A stretch of DNA of 64,000 nt, from positions 836,758 through 900,757 of the forward strand of contig JAWKVX010000003.1 in NCBI GenBank assembly GCA_041397825.1, given 5' to 3'. A model generated the notes under the pieces. That model saw only the letters and a program-made list of their open reading frames with translations. It ran no database searches and was not told the origin of the DNA. Positions 1 to 8,704 of the stretch are shown here, piece by piece. Each line of letters begins with the position of its first letter. Within the stretch, counting starts at the first letter, position 1. Position numbers and translations under genes: made by a program. This DNA comes from JANNSX01 sp041397825. GTDB lineage: Bacteria > Pseudomonadota > Alphaproteobacteria > Rhizobiales > Hyphomicrobiaceae.

Positions 1-133
1 GGGCAGCTACCCTTCATTTTCGCGATGGGATGCTCCTGCTGCGCCAAGACTTCGTTGGCGTTCCATCGACAAAGCTCGCATCCATCCCGCGCGTAGACCA
101 ACTCCGATCCGGTCGCATGGAAACGAGGCGATC

Positions 134-826
134 TCAATGCTCCGGCGCATGGTTCTCGCCGATCGACAAGGCGCAAATGCGCGACAGGTGCGCATAGGCG
201 AGCCCCGTCTCCTGTGCCCAGGCATTGAACTGAGCCTGCACCTTGGCAAGGTCCCGCTTCGAGGTCACGGTCTCCGCCACGTCGACGCCGGCATCGCGGA
301 GACAGCGGACGACGTCGCCCGAGGTGACAAACCCGTCGAAGCCGAGGAAGCGCAGCAGCATCTGTCCGGTATTGCCGCCGAGCCGGCTGCCACGCCTGGC
401 CAGCAGCTCGAGCAATCCCACCTCGTCCGAAGACGGCCAGCCGGCCAGCATCCTGCCGAAGCTGCCGTGTTCCTTGGCGATGTCGAGGACAAATTGCGCG
501 TTGTGCGCGACAGAGCCGATCTTGGCGCCGTTACGAACGATGCGTTGATCCTTGAGCAGCCCGTCCCAGAAGGACTCGCTCTGACGGACGAGACGTTTGG
601 GATCGAAACCGAGAAACGCCGCCTCGAAGCCCGGCCACTTCGCCTCGATGACGCTCCAGGCGAAGCCGGCAGAGAACACGCGCCTCGTCATCTCGGCGAG
701 CACGCGATCGTCGGCGAGCTTGGCCAATGCCTTGGCATCGGGTTCAGGTGGCAGCAGCTTCTGCAGCGCCTTGGCGCCGCCTTTGCGCAACTCGGCGCGC
801 GCGCGGATGGTCTTGAACGGCACCAT
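134..826 (-). CDS. DNA-3-methyladenine glycosylase I-like protein (HhH-GPD)
   Basis: A 230-residue protein resembling the TagI family of base-excision glycosylases, which remove 3-methyladenine from alkylated DNA. The stretch FSAGFAWSVIEAKWPGFE, followed by a segment with KDQRIVRNGAKI, matches the helical core of Tag. The N-terminal and C-terminal Cys/His zinc ligands of E. coli Tag are not visible, so this is the divergent zinc-less branch and its activity is uncertain. The start at 826 is preceded by GGAGAGG at about 10 nt; reading further upstream adds only low-complexity residues. It lies third in a same-strand set with the GFA and YciI-like genes. Confidence 0.8.
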   Translation of the reverse strand: MVPFKTIRARAELRKGGAKALQKLLPPEPDAKALAKLADDRVLAEMTRRVFSAGFAWSVIEAKWPGFEAAFLGFDPKRLVRQSESFWDGLLKDQRIVRNGAKIGSVAHNAQFVLDIAKEHGSFGRMLAGWPSSDEVGLLELLARRGSRLGGNTGQMLLRFLGFDGFVTSGDVVRCLRDAGVDVAETVTSKRDLAKVQAQFNAWAQETGLAYAHLSRICALSIGENHAPEH

Positions 827-949
827 GGCTGGTGCGCCTCTCCGTGGGTCTCTTGGACTTGCGCTTCGTAAGCCAACAAGACCGAGCATGCAATTAGGCG
901 CGGTCAGCCGATGCACCGGCCGCCTGCCACGATCGGGCAGCCGCCAACC

Positions 950-1360
950 TCACATCGGCGGCATCGCCGGAAACGCCGGAATGCCCGGGTCGACGACGTC
1001 CCACGAGCGGCGGCGTTTGTCGTAGACCCTGAGCTGGATGGGAATGTCGGAGGAGTCCTCCATCGTCGCCATCGTCAGGGCGATGAGGCCCGGCGCGCTC
1101 GCCGGGCGCCCGGCGATCCAGCTGCCACACTCGGGGCAGAACAGGCGCTCGGACGGCTTGCCGGAGTCTGCCCGTGTCGTAAAGCTCTTGAGGGTGCCCT
1201 GGATCGTCACGTCAGTCGCGGCAAAGGCTGCGAAGGCGATGTGGGCAGCGCCGGAGGCTTTCTGGCAATCGAGGCAATGGCATTGCAGGCTGATATGCGG
1301 CGATCCCGTCGCCTCGTAGGTCACGGCACCGCAGAGGCAGCTGCCCTTGTATGAGCTCAT
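950..1360 (-). CDS. GFA family zinc-binding protein (Gfa/CENP-V domain)
   Basis: A 136-residue protein of the family named after glutathione-dependent formaldehyde-activating enzyme. Visible zinc ligands are C8 and C10 (CLCG), C27/C29/C32 (CHCLDC) and C75/C78 (CPEC), the standard pattern of this small beta-fold. Most family members have no proven formaldehyde activity, so a generic call is safest. The ATG at 1360 has AAGGAG about 7 nt upstream. It follows the YciI-like gene by 82 nt on the same strand, so co-transcription is plausible. Confidence 0.88.
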   Translation of the reverse strand: MSSYKGSCLCGAVTYEATGSPHISLQCHCLDCQKASGAAHIAFAAFAATDVTIQGTLKSFTTRADSGKPSERLFCPECGSWIAGRPASAPGLIALTMATMEDSSDIPIQLRVYDKRRRSWDVVDPGIPAFPAMPPM

Positions 1361-1442
1361 GAGACGCTCCTTGTCATTGGGGGGACGTGCGCCGGGCGCC
1401 GTTCGGCGTCTCACGCGCGCACGTCCCGCGCCCGTAGGCGCG

Positions 1443-1757
1443 CTACATGTCCATCGCCTCGGCGATTTCGATCGTGCCGCCGGCCTTGAGGAGGGGGCAG
1501 CCCTTGGCTTTCTTGTGGGCGTCATCGAGGGTCTTGGCCTCGATGAGGCTGTAGCCGCTGATCGGATTGGCGCCGCCGCCGGAGACGAGCTTGCCATCGG
1601 ACTTCACCGTGCTCGACTTGCCGACCGGATTGCCCGCATCGATGACAGCCGCGCCGAGCGACTGGAACCAGGCGCCCCAGGCATCCATCACCTGTTTCAC
1701 CTCCTTCGGATCCTTGGGCGCCGAGCCGCCATGATAGGCGAAAACATATTTGGCCAT
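1443..1757 (-). CDS. YciI-like (YCII domain) protein
   Basis: A 104-residue protein beginning MAKYVFAYHGG with an internal GYSLIEAKTLDDAHKKAKGCP segment, typical of the YCII-related ferredoxin-like fold often found beside ECF sigma factors. No sigma factor is adjacent here. Function is unknown; members are thought to be small-molecule enzymes or binding proteins. GAGGAG precedes the ATG by about 10 nt. The gene is divergent from the PucR-type regulator that starts 102 nt away, so the two may share a promoter region. Confidence 0.82.
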   Translation of the reverse strand: MAKYVFAYHGGSAPKDPKEVKQVMDAWGAWFQSLGAAVIDAGNPVGKSSTVKSDGKLVSGGGANPISGYSLIEAKTLDDAHKKAKGCPLLKAGGTIEIAEAMDM

Positions 1758-1859
1758 GGGGTCTGTCTCCTCGATGATCGGGGTATGGTCTTCACGCTCT
1801 TGGCAAATACCGACATCGAAGCGGCTTTCCAATGGCGAGATTGCCGGTAAACTGATCGA

Positions 1860-3167
1860 ATGACTGTGGACTCTTCACAATCCGGGCGTCTCCGGCCTCC
1901 GGGTGACACCCTCGCCGGCTTGCTGGCGAGCCTCCGGCAGCTCGGCGTCGTACCAGGGGCGGCCAAGACTTTGGCGGGGACGGCGAGCGAGGCTGCGGCA
2001 ACCCTCCGCGACACCATCCTTGCGGAGGAACCCGCCTTTCGCGCGTCCGGCAATCCGGACCTCCTGCCCGAGGTTGGCCGGCATGTGGCAGCGCAAACGG
2101 TCTCCCTGCGGCGACTGTTTGCCGGCGGCGCGCCGGACGATCTCGCCTTCGTCCGGGAACTTGCCCGCATGCTCGCCGAGCAGCATTTTCCACTCGAGGC
2201 CTTTCTGCATTCCTATCGGATCGGCCATCGCGTGCTGTCGCGCTGGCTGCGCGATGCGGCGCTCGCCATGCGGCCAAAGCGGGCGGACGAGGCCATCTCC
2301 GCGGTCGCCGACTTCGCCATCGCCTATACCGAGGCAATCTCGACGGTCGCGACCTCCGAGTACGTCGCCCACACACGCCGCGTCGCGGAAGCCGCAGGCG
2401 ACCGCAAGACCGAGCTTCTGAGCCTTCTGCTCGCCGGCTACGATGAATCCGATCCGCGCGTCGCCCAGATCCTGAAGCGCTCGGGCTATCTCGAGCAGCG
2501 CCAAACCTATTCGGTCGCGGTGGTGCAGTCCGTCCATCCGGCCGAGATGGCCAGCAGCGCCCGGGCCGAGCGCATCGTCGCCGCGCTCGCCGATCTGATC
2601 GCGCCGACGTCGATCCGTCTCCTGGTGGGCATGCGTGAGCAACTCGTCGTGGCCGTCCTCTCCGCTCGGCGGCGTCAATCGGGCTGGACGGCACCGCAGG
2701 CAATTCTCACCGAGCGGCTGCTGCCGCGCTTGCAGCTCCTCGGTCCGGCCGTCCTCGTGGGCCTGAGCAGCGATCATCCCTCGACCGCCTTCGTTCCGAA
2801 GGCCTTCACCGAGGCAAGTGTCGCGCTGAGCCTCGCCCATGTCGGCAATCGTGTCGTCCGCTTCAGTGACCTGCCGCTTCGCGATCTCCTCATCCTTCAC
2901 GGCAAACCGCATATCCAGGCGACGCTGCCCGCATGGGCTGGTGTGCTCCGGCTCGCCGACGACAAGGCGGGCGGTGCGCTTGTCGAGACCCTGCAGGCGT
3001 TTGCGGCCTCGGATATGAACGTGCAGGCGGCTGCCCGCCATCTCCGCCGGCACCCGAATACGATCACCGCGCGCCTCAACCGCATCAAGGAGCTCACCGG
3101 ACGGGATGGCCATCGCTATCACGAGTTGGGCGAGCTGTTGTTGGCCGCGGCGTGCTGGAAATCGTGA
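1860..3167 (+). CDS. PucR/CdaR-type helix-turn-helix transcriptional regulator
   Basis: A 435-residue regulator. The last 60 residues contain the PucR C-terminal HTH (MNVQAAARHLRRHPNTITAR then LNRIKELTGRD), which binds DNA. The N-terminal 200 residues are helical and resemble the RsbRD-type sensor found in many actinobacterial and proteobacterial PucR-like proteins. The middle part is a GGDEF-like CdaR domain without catalytic motifs. It lies 88 nt upstream of a malyl-CoA lyase-like gene on the same strand and could regulate it; this is inference from position. Confidence 0.85.
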   Translation: MTVDSSQSGRLRPPGDTLAGLLASLRQLGVVPGAAKTLAGTASEAAATLRDTILAEEPAFRASGNPDLLPEVGRHVAAQTVSLRRLFAGGAPDDLAFVRELARMLAEQHFPLEAFLHSYRIGHRVLSRWLRDAALAMRPKRADEAISAVADFAIAYTEAISTVATSEYVAHTRRVAEAAGDRKTELLSLLLAGYDESDPRVAQILKRSGYLEQRQTYSVAVVQSVHPAEMASSARAERIVAALADLIAPTSIRLLVGMREQLVVAVLSARRRQSGWTAPQAILTERLLPRLQLLGPAVLVGLSSDHPSTAFVPKAFTEASVALSLAHVGNRVVRFSDLPLRDLLILHGKPHIQATLPAWAGVLRLADDKAGGALVETLQAFAASDMNVQAAARHLRRHPNTITARLNRIKELTGRDGHRYHELGELLLAAACWKS

Positions 3168-3255
3168 AGCGGAGAGGGCCCGACTGATGGGCCCCTGCCT
3201 TGACGTCCTGGCCTCCGGCCCTAGAGTCCGCCCGATCAGGGGGTTCCCAGCTCAG

Positions 3256-4314
3256 ATGACCGCCACTCGCACGCCGTACCGTTTCTATGCCCCGCTCGCC
3301 ATCGGCGCGCCCGCGCCCCTGCGCGAGCGTCCCGCCCGGCTCGAGCGTATGATCCATTTCGTGCCGCCGCATCTGGAGAAGATCCGCGCCAAGCTCGGTG
3401 ATCTCATCCCGTCCGTCGACGTCGTGCTCGGCAATCTCGAGGATGCGATCCCGGCCGATGCCAAGGCGGCGGCGCGTCAGGGCGTCGTCGAGATGGCGAA
3501 GGCGCACGACTTCGGCGCGACCGGCTTCTGGATCCGCATGAATGCGTTGAACTCCCCCTGGGCGCTCGACGATCTTCTCGAGATCGTCCCCGCAGCCGGT
3601 GCCAAGCTCGACGTCGTGATGCTGCCGAAGGTCGAGGGGCCCTGGGACATCCATTATCTCGATCAGCTGCTCGCCCAGCTCGAGGCAAAGCATCAGATCG
3701 CCCGACCCATCCAGATTCATGCACTCCTCGAGACCGCCGAGGGCGTCGGCAATGTCGAGGCGATCGCCGGCGCCAGCCCACGCTTGCACGGCATGAGCCT
3801 CGGCCCGGCCGACCTCGCCGCTTCTCGCGCCATGAAAACGACGCGCGTCGGCGGCGGCCATCCAGCCTATGGCGTCATCGCCGACGCGGATCCGCAAGCC
3901 CCGGCGAATACCCGGGCCTTCTTCCAGCAGGACCTCTGGCACTATACGGTGGCGCGCATGGTCGACGCCTGCGCCACGTACGGGATCAAGCCCTTCTATG
4001 GCCCCTTCGGCGACTTCGCCGATGCCGCGGCCTGCGAAGCGCAGTTCCGCAACGCCTTCCTGATGGGGTGCGCCGGCGCATGGACGCTGCATCCCTCGCA
4101 GATCGACATCGCCAAGCGCGTGTTCTCGCCCGATCCGGCCGAGGTTCGCTTCGCCGGGCGCATTCTCGACGCCATGCCGGATGGCTCGGGCGCTGTCATG
4201 ATCGACGGCAAGATGCAGGACGACGCCACCTGGAAGCAGGCGAAGGTGGTGATGGATCTGGCGCGTGAGGTGGCAAGGCGGGATCCGGCGCGGGCCAGGG
4301 ATTACGGACTATGA
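3256..4314 (+). CDS. HpcH/HpaI-CitE family CoA-ester lyase (malyl-CoA/beta-methylmalyl-CoA lyase-like)
   Basis: A 352-residue TIM-barrel lyase. Motifs fit L-malyl-CoA/beta-methylmalyl-CoA lyases: GNLEDAIPADAK (about 59-70), R94 in FWIRMNA, E159 in ALLETAEGVGN, D186 in GMSLGPADLA, and GAWTLHPSQIDIAKR near the end. These enzymes cleave malyl-CoA or methylmalyl-CoA to glyoxylate plus acetyl- or propionyl-CoA in C1 or ethylmalonyl-CoA metabolism. The ATG at 3256 has AGGGGG 12 nt upstream; an in-frame ATG at 3187 would add residues unlike the family. Substrate is not decided by sequence alone. Confidence 0.86.
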   Translation: MTATRTPYRFYAPLAIGAPAPLRERPARLERMIHFVPPHLEKIRAKLGDLIPSVDVVLGNLEDAIPADAKAAARQGVVEMAKAHDFGATGFWIRMNALNSPWALDDLLEIVPAAGAKLDVVMLPKVEGPWDIHYLDQLLAQLEAKHQIARPIQIHALLETAEGVGNVEAIAGASPRLHGMSLGPADLAASRAMKTTRVGGGHPAYGVIADADPQAPANTRAFFQQDLWHYTVARMVDACATYGIKPFYGPFGDFADAAACEAQFRNAFLMGCAGAWTLHPSQIDIAKRVFSPDPAEVRFAGRILDAMPDGSGAVMIDGKMQDDATWKQAKVVMDLAREVARRDPARARDYGL

Positions 4315-4411
4315 CCTTCGCCGGACGTATACGGGTTCCGGTCGCGCAAAGCCGGGCAGTGTTGCCGAGGGGGACTTGCTTCCGCCGCCACGACTCTTAC
4401 GGTAGGGCTCC

Positions 4412-5029
4412 ATGAGTGATGAGAAGAAGACTCCAACCAGGCGCCGGGTCGTCCGCGTGACGGTCGGGAAGCCGCGCGCGAAAGGCTCGGGCGAGAAGAC
4501 GGCCGCCAAGCCGGCGGCGAGCGCGGTCAAGGCGGCGGCGCTCGAGGTGGCGCGTCGGCTGGCCGAAAAGGGGCCGGCGCGGCGCGTCCGGGCGACGGGG
4601 AAGGGGGAGCGCGACGCCGCGCCCTCCGCCGGTCCGACGAGCGAAGCGCGCCTCAAGAAGCCGGCGAGCCGCAGGCCGCGCATCACGTCCGGACAGCCGC
4701 GGCGTCAGCGGACGGCGAAATACGGCATCGGCCATGTCGTGAAGCACCGCGTCTATGGTTTCCGGGGCGTTATCTTCGACATCGATCCGGTGTTCGCCAA
4801 CACCGAGGAGTGGTGGCAATCGATTCCGGAGGAAATCCGCCCCCGGAAGGACCAGCCCTTCTATCACTTGCTCGCCGAGAACGCCGAGACGGAATACATC
4901 GCCTATGTCAGCGAGCAGAACCTGGTGCCCGACACCTCCGGCAAGCCGCTCCGCCACCCCCAGGTGAAGCAGCTCTTCCGAGCCGGCCGCGACGGCGTGC
5001 TGAAGCCGGTGTTCGTGGAGCGGCATTAG
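4412..5029 (+). CDS. hspQ: HspQ-domain protein with basic N-terminal extension
   Basis: A 205-residue protein. Residues 103-205 (KYGIGHVVKHRVYGFRGVIF onward, with PFYHLLAEN and YVSEQNLVPD) are a complete HspQ/YccV (hemimethylated-DNA-binding) domain; the E. coli protein, about 105 residues, is a Lon specificity factor. The first 100 residues are an added Lys/Arg/Ala-rich tail of low complexity, like histone H1 or AlgP tails, with no predicted fold. GGTAGGG lies before the ATG. The tail is unusual and suggests nucleic-acid or polyanion binding, which is inference. Confidence 0.85.
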   Translation: MSDEKKTPTRRRVVRVTVGKPRAKGSGEKTAAKPAASAVKAAALEVARRLAEKGPARRVRATGKGERDAAPSAGPTSEARLKKPASRRPRITSGQPRRQRTAKYGIGHVVKHRVYGFRGVIFDIDPVFANTEEWWQSIPEEIRPRKDQPFYHLLAENAETEYIAYVSEQNLVPDTSGKPLRHPQVKQLFRAGRDGVLKPVFVERH

Positions 5030-6134
5030 GAGTCACGATACAGCAGGCGAAGCTGGAAGACGGGGCCGGTTTTCTATTCGTGATGTGCGCCACCGGCGAA
5101 GGGGGCCAATGCGGCGCATCGCGCGTTCGGGGCAGCGGGCCAAGAGCGGGCGTTGCCGTCCGCCGGGCATGAAGGCCGCGTCGGCGGATCGCGACGAGAT
5201 TGACTTCCGCCTTTCCAGGCTTCGGAACCGCGTCCCAAAGATTGACTGCGGGATTGGCCGCCATTGTCGCGCTGTGGCGATCAGCCTCATACGCCGACCC
5301 AGGCCGAGCCTTCCGGGGCGAACTCGGCCGCATGGTCAATCTCGAGCAGGCACACCGGCATCAGCTCTCCGGCCGCGTCGCGTTATTAACCATCTTTCGG
5401 AAGAAGCGCGCAAACCTTATCCCCGGCTGCGAAACCTCGCGGATACTCGTCGCGGCCCCCCGGCGAGGACGTATGCTCGCGAGGCGTCACGACAGTGTGG
5501 GAGGACACGGCGTCTGCCGGACGGTGCGTCACGCGCGCGTCGGGCGGAGGGCATGCACCTGGTCCCGGGCGGAGTGGGATTCCTGTCCCCGTGTGGCCAC
5601 TCGCAAGTTCACCCCGTGGTCCACGCTGGCGCTGCGGGGAGCTTACGCGCATGGAGCCACACGGCGGCCCTGGCTTGGCTCGTGTCCGCTTCGATCGCAA
5701 GCGCGTTGGGCGACCGCTGCCGGTGCTGACGCGCTTCGCGATCGGGACACGAGCAGCCGCTCGGCTCGCGAGGTGGACCTGGATGAGCTCCGAAAATGCC
5801 GTCTCGGGGCGGTCAAAAGCCGCTCAATGAAACTAGGCTCGCAACTTTCGATCGCCCCGTGCTTCCCTCATCTCCCGCAACACGGCGGAGCGCCCGCCGG
5901 CGACGGTGGAGCGTTGGCTCGACGCGCAACTCTGCGCCTACGCCGGCCATCAGGAGGCCTCGGATGATGCGAGACGGCTTTAGCAGTCCCGAACGCAATC
6001 ACGTCGTCGTCGAGGCGCGCCGTCGATGGCCCCGCAATGCGATCCGAGCTGTTGGAACAAGTTCTGCACTCTTGTGTGTAGGCTTTGAGCACGATCCTTC
6101 GAGCAACCGGTGTCCACTTGGAAGCGTACGTGCT
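5030..6134. other. 1.1-kb gene-poor region
   Basis: No convincing gene lies between hspQ and bfr. The open frames here give Arg/Ala/Pro-rich translations without family features. One stretch at about 5837-5980 (+) is open for 48 codons to a TAG and reads naturally near its end (VERWLDAQLCAYAGHQ), but it has no ATG or ribosome-binding site, so it could be the remnant of a lost gene. No tRNA, terminator or insertion-sequence end was recognised. Confidence 0.5.
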
Positions 6135-6620
6135 CTAGGCGGCTTCCGGCGTCCCCGACACCTGCATCTGCAGATAGGCCGCCTCGCCAATGCGGCCGAG
6201 TAGCGCCAGCTGCGTCTCGAGCCAACCGATATGGCCTTCCTCGTCCAGCGTCAGGCGCTGGAAGAGGTCCCGCGTGCCCAGATCGCCGGCCTCGTCGGCA
6301 GCCCGCGCGGCTGCGGTGTAGTAGCGGCGCGCCTCGATCTCGTCCTGGAGATCGGCTTCGAGCATGTCCTTGATCGATTTGGCCCGATTGACCGACTCCG
6401 CACTCTTCATGTCGGGCTCGCCTTCGAGAAACATCATGCGTGTCATGATCTGGTCGGCGTGGCCAAGCTCCTCCTGCATCTCCTGCTTCATCTGTGCCGA
6501 AAGCTTGTCGAGACCCCAATCGGCGAGCAGATGGGCATGCAACAAATACTGGCGAACGGCGGTGAGCTCCATGCCGAGTGCGGTTTGCAGATGCTTGAGA
6601 ACGTTCGGGTCGCCTTTCAT
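6135..6620 (-). CDS. bfr: Bacterioferritin (haem-ligand Met52 replaced by Leu)
   Basis: A 161-residue four-helix ferritin that oxidises and stores iron as a 24-mer. Aligned without gaps to E. coli Bfr at the N-terminus (MKGDPNVLKHLQ), it keeps the full dinuclear ferroxidase ligands E18, E51, H54, E94, E127 and H130 (DEEGHIGWLETQ). The inter-subunit haem ligand Met52 is Leu52 here (EELGHADQ). Haem b may thus be absent or bound differently. GGAG precedes the ATG. It is separated from the catabolic operon by 163 nt on the same strand and is probably its own unit. Confidence 0.95.
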   Translation of the reverse strand: MKGDPNVLKHLQTALGMELTAVRQYLLHAHLLADWGLDKLSAQMKQEMQEELGHADQIMTRMMFLEGEPDMKSAESVNRAKSIKDMLEADLQDEIEARRYYTAAARAADEAGDLGTRDLFQRLTLDEEGHIGWLETQLALLGRIGEAAYLQMQVSGTPEAA

Positions 6621-6783
6621 GGCGTGTCGGTCTCCATGCTGTTGGCCATGGGAGGGAGATAGGTGGCCAGGCGGCTCGGACAACCCACCGCGACATTTGG
6701 CGTGAGCGGCCTGCGTTCCAGATGCAGGCGTAGGCGAGCGCAATTGACGCTCCGCGCGCTGCTGCAACTCGGGGCGTGCGGCT

Positions 6784-7899
6784 CTACCTCGCCATGGTGA
6801 CGACGATGTTGCCGACATGGCGCTTGCGCATGAAGACCTCCTGCGCCTTGGCGAGATCATGGAGCGGGAAGGCCTCGGCCAGCATCGGCCGCACCTTCCC
6901 CTCGGTGATCAGCTTGACGAGGCGCCCGAACGTCCCGGGGGGCACGATGGTGGCACCGGTCAGCTGCAGATCCTTGTAGATGAGCTGGCGGAGGTCGAAG
7001 CGGACATCGGGTCCGGCAATGGCGCCCGAGGTGGAGTAGCGGCCACCCTGGCGGAGGGCATTGATGAGCGGCATGAACATCGGCCCGCCGACGACATCGA
7101 GTGCCACGTCGACGGGGCCGTCGCCGGCCGCCCGGATCGCCTGCTCGAGATCGGTGGTCTGGCGGTCGATGACGCTGTCGGCGCCGAGCTGCTCGAGGAG
7201 CGGGGCCTTGTCGCGGGCGGCGATGGCGATGACGCGGGCGCCGCGGAGCCGGCAGAGCTGGATCGCGGTGGTGCCGACGCCGCCCGAGGCGCCGGCGATG
7301 ACGGCGGTCTCGCCGGGCCTGAGGCCGGTGCGGGCGATGAGGTTCTCGGCCGTGCTGATGACGCACGGGAAAGTGGCGAGTTCGGCGTCGGTAAGGGCAG
7401 TGTCGACCCGGTGGGCGTTGGCGGCGCGGACCAACGTGTACTCGGCGAAGCCGCCGTCACACTCGGAGCCGAAATACGGAGCATTGGCGGGGTCGAGCCA
7501 GTCGCCCGGGCCGAGCAGCCATGGGTCGATCAGTACGCGCTCGCCGATGCGGGCGGGATCGACACCCTCGCCGGTGGCGGCGATACGTCCGGCGACGTCG
7601 GCGCCCTGAATGCGCGGGAAGGCGAGCGCGGCGTTCGTCCAGCTGCCCTGGCTCGCGTCGGCGGTCGCGAAGCCCGATGTGCCGCCATCGTCGGTGATGC
7701 CTTGGGTGACGGTCTTCGAGTACCAGGCCGTTCGCGTGTTGATGTCGGTATTGTTGAGGCCGCAGGCGCCGACCTTGACGACGACCTCGCCGGGGCCGGG
7801 GCGGGGCGTCGGCCAATCCTCGCGGTATTCGAGCTTGTCGAGGCCGCCGTGGCCGGTCAGAACGACGGCGCGCATGGTAGCAGGAAGCTTCGCTGTCAT
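6784..7899 (-). CDS. MDR-family zinc-type alcohol dehydrogenase / quinone oxidoreductase
   Basis: A 371-residue medium-chain dehydrogenase/reductase. The N-terminal GroES-like domain (PRPGPGEVVVKVGACGLNNTD) is followed by a Rossmann domain with AGASGGVGTTAIQLC for NAD(P) binding. Catalytic-zinc Cys/His ligands are not obvious (CGLNNTDI replaces the CGTDxH pattern), so a quinone-oxidoreductase type reaction is more likely than alcohol oxidation. It is the last gene of the long minus-strand train, starting 27 nt after the SDR stop. Substrate is unknown. Confidence 0.85.
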   Translation of the reverse strand: MTAKLPATMRAVVLTGHGGLDKLEYREDWPTPRPGPGEVVVKVGACGLNNTDINTRTAWYSKTVTQGITDDGGTSGFATADASQGSWTNAALAFPRIQGADVAGRIAATGEGVDPARIGERVLIDPWLLGPGDWLDPANAPYFGSECDGGFAEYTLVRAANAHRVDTALTDAELATFPCVISTAENLIARTGLRPGETAVIAGASGGVGTTAIQLCRLRGARVIAIAARDKAPLLEQLGADSVIDRQTTDLEQAIRAAGDGPVDVALDVVGGPMFMPLINALRQGGRYSTSGAIAGPDVRFDLRQLIYKDLQLTGATIVPPGTFGRLVKLITEGKVRPMLAEAFPLHDLAKAQEVFMRKRHVGNIVVTMAR

Positions 7900-7926
7900 G
7901 ATGGTCTCCGGTTCTCCGCCCTGGCT

Positions 7927-8691
7927 TCAAGACAATCCAGGCTGCAGCGGCGTTGCCGCCAGAAGCCCGCCATCGAGCACGAGCGTCTGTCCGGTCATGA
8001 AGGCCGCATCGTCCGAGCAGAGCCAGGCGACGGCGCCGGCCACATCCTCAGGCCGGCCAAGCCGGCCGGCAGGGTGGCGGCGGATCGCGGCTCGCTTGGC
8101 GGCCTCCGGGTCCGGGGTCAGCGCGAACAGGCTGTCGGCCATGCCGGTCACGATCCAGCCGGGGCAGAGCGCATTGCAGCGGATGCCCGCCGATCCGTGA
8201 TCGACCGCGATCGAGCGACTGAGGCCGTGCACGAAGGCCTTGGAGGCGTTGTACAGCGCCAGGCCAGGATCGGCCGCAAAGCCGCTCGTCGAGCCGATAT
8301 TGACGATGACGCCGCCACCCGCAGCTGCCATCGCAGGAATGAATGCCCGGCAGGTGCTGAACACGCCGCGTGCGTTGATCCCCATGACAGCCTCCCAGTC
8401 GGCGTCATCGGACTCAACGGTCGTACGCTCGATCTGCACGCCAGCATTGTTGACGAGGATGTCGAGGCCGCCGAGAGCAGCGAGCACATCGCGCTGGAGC
8501 CGCTCGACATCCTCGCTGCGCGCGACATCGGCCGTGAGCCAATGCATGCCACCCGGCAGATCGGCAGGCCGCTCGCCCCGGCCACAGGTCGCGACCTTGA
8601 CGCCCTCATCGAGGAGACGCTCACAGATAGCACGGCCAATGCCGCGGCTGCCGCCGGTGACGAGCGCACGCTTGCCTTTCAGACCTCGCAT
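7927..8691 (-). CDS. Short-chain dehydrogenase/reductase (SDR) 1
   Basis: A 254-residue classical SDR. It has the TGGSRGIG cofactor loop (12-19), NNAG (81-84), catalytic S134 region (NIGSTSG), Y147 and K151 (YNASK), and a C-terminal GQTLVLDGG. It is an NAD(P)-dependent oxidoreductase of a hydroxy or keto group. It lies 13 nt downstream of a second SDR in the catabolic operon, so the two probably oxidise successive or stereoisomeric intermediates; that role is inferred from context only. Confidence 0.9.
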   Translation of the reverse strand: MRGLKGKRALVTGGSRGIGRAICERLLDEGVKVATCGRGERPADLPGGMHWLTADVARSEDVERLQRDVLAALGGLDILVNNAGVQIERTTVESDDADWEAVMGINARGVFSTCRAFIPAMAAAGGGVIVNIGSTSGFAADPGLALYNASKAFVHGLSRSIAVDHGSAGIRCNALCPGWIVTGMADSLFALTPDPEAAKRAAIRRHPAGRLGRPEDVAGAVAWLCSDDAAFMTGQTLVLDGGLLAATPLQPGLS

Positions 8692-8704
8692 CGGCCCTCC
8701 ACTG

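Noticed and set aside
7..249. Minus-strand open frame at the window edge
   Set aside because: Arg/Ser/Pro-rich translation without family features, overlapping the 3' end of the glycosylase gene.
950..1360. GFA-type gene as a formaldehyde-handling partner of the demethylase operon
   Set aside because: It is 5 kb away on a separate unit and most GFA-fold proteins have no proven formaldehyde role.
5200..5967. 255-codon plus-strand frame in the gene-poor region
   Set aside because: Translation is Arg-rich with no domain or ribosome site; long chance frames are common in GC-rich DNA.
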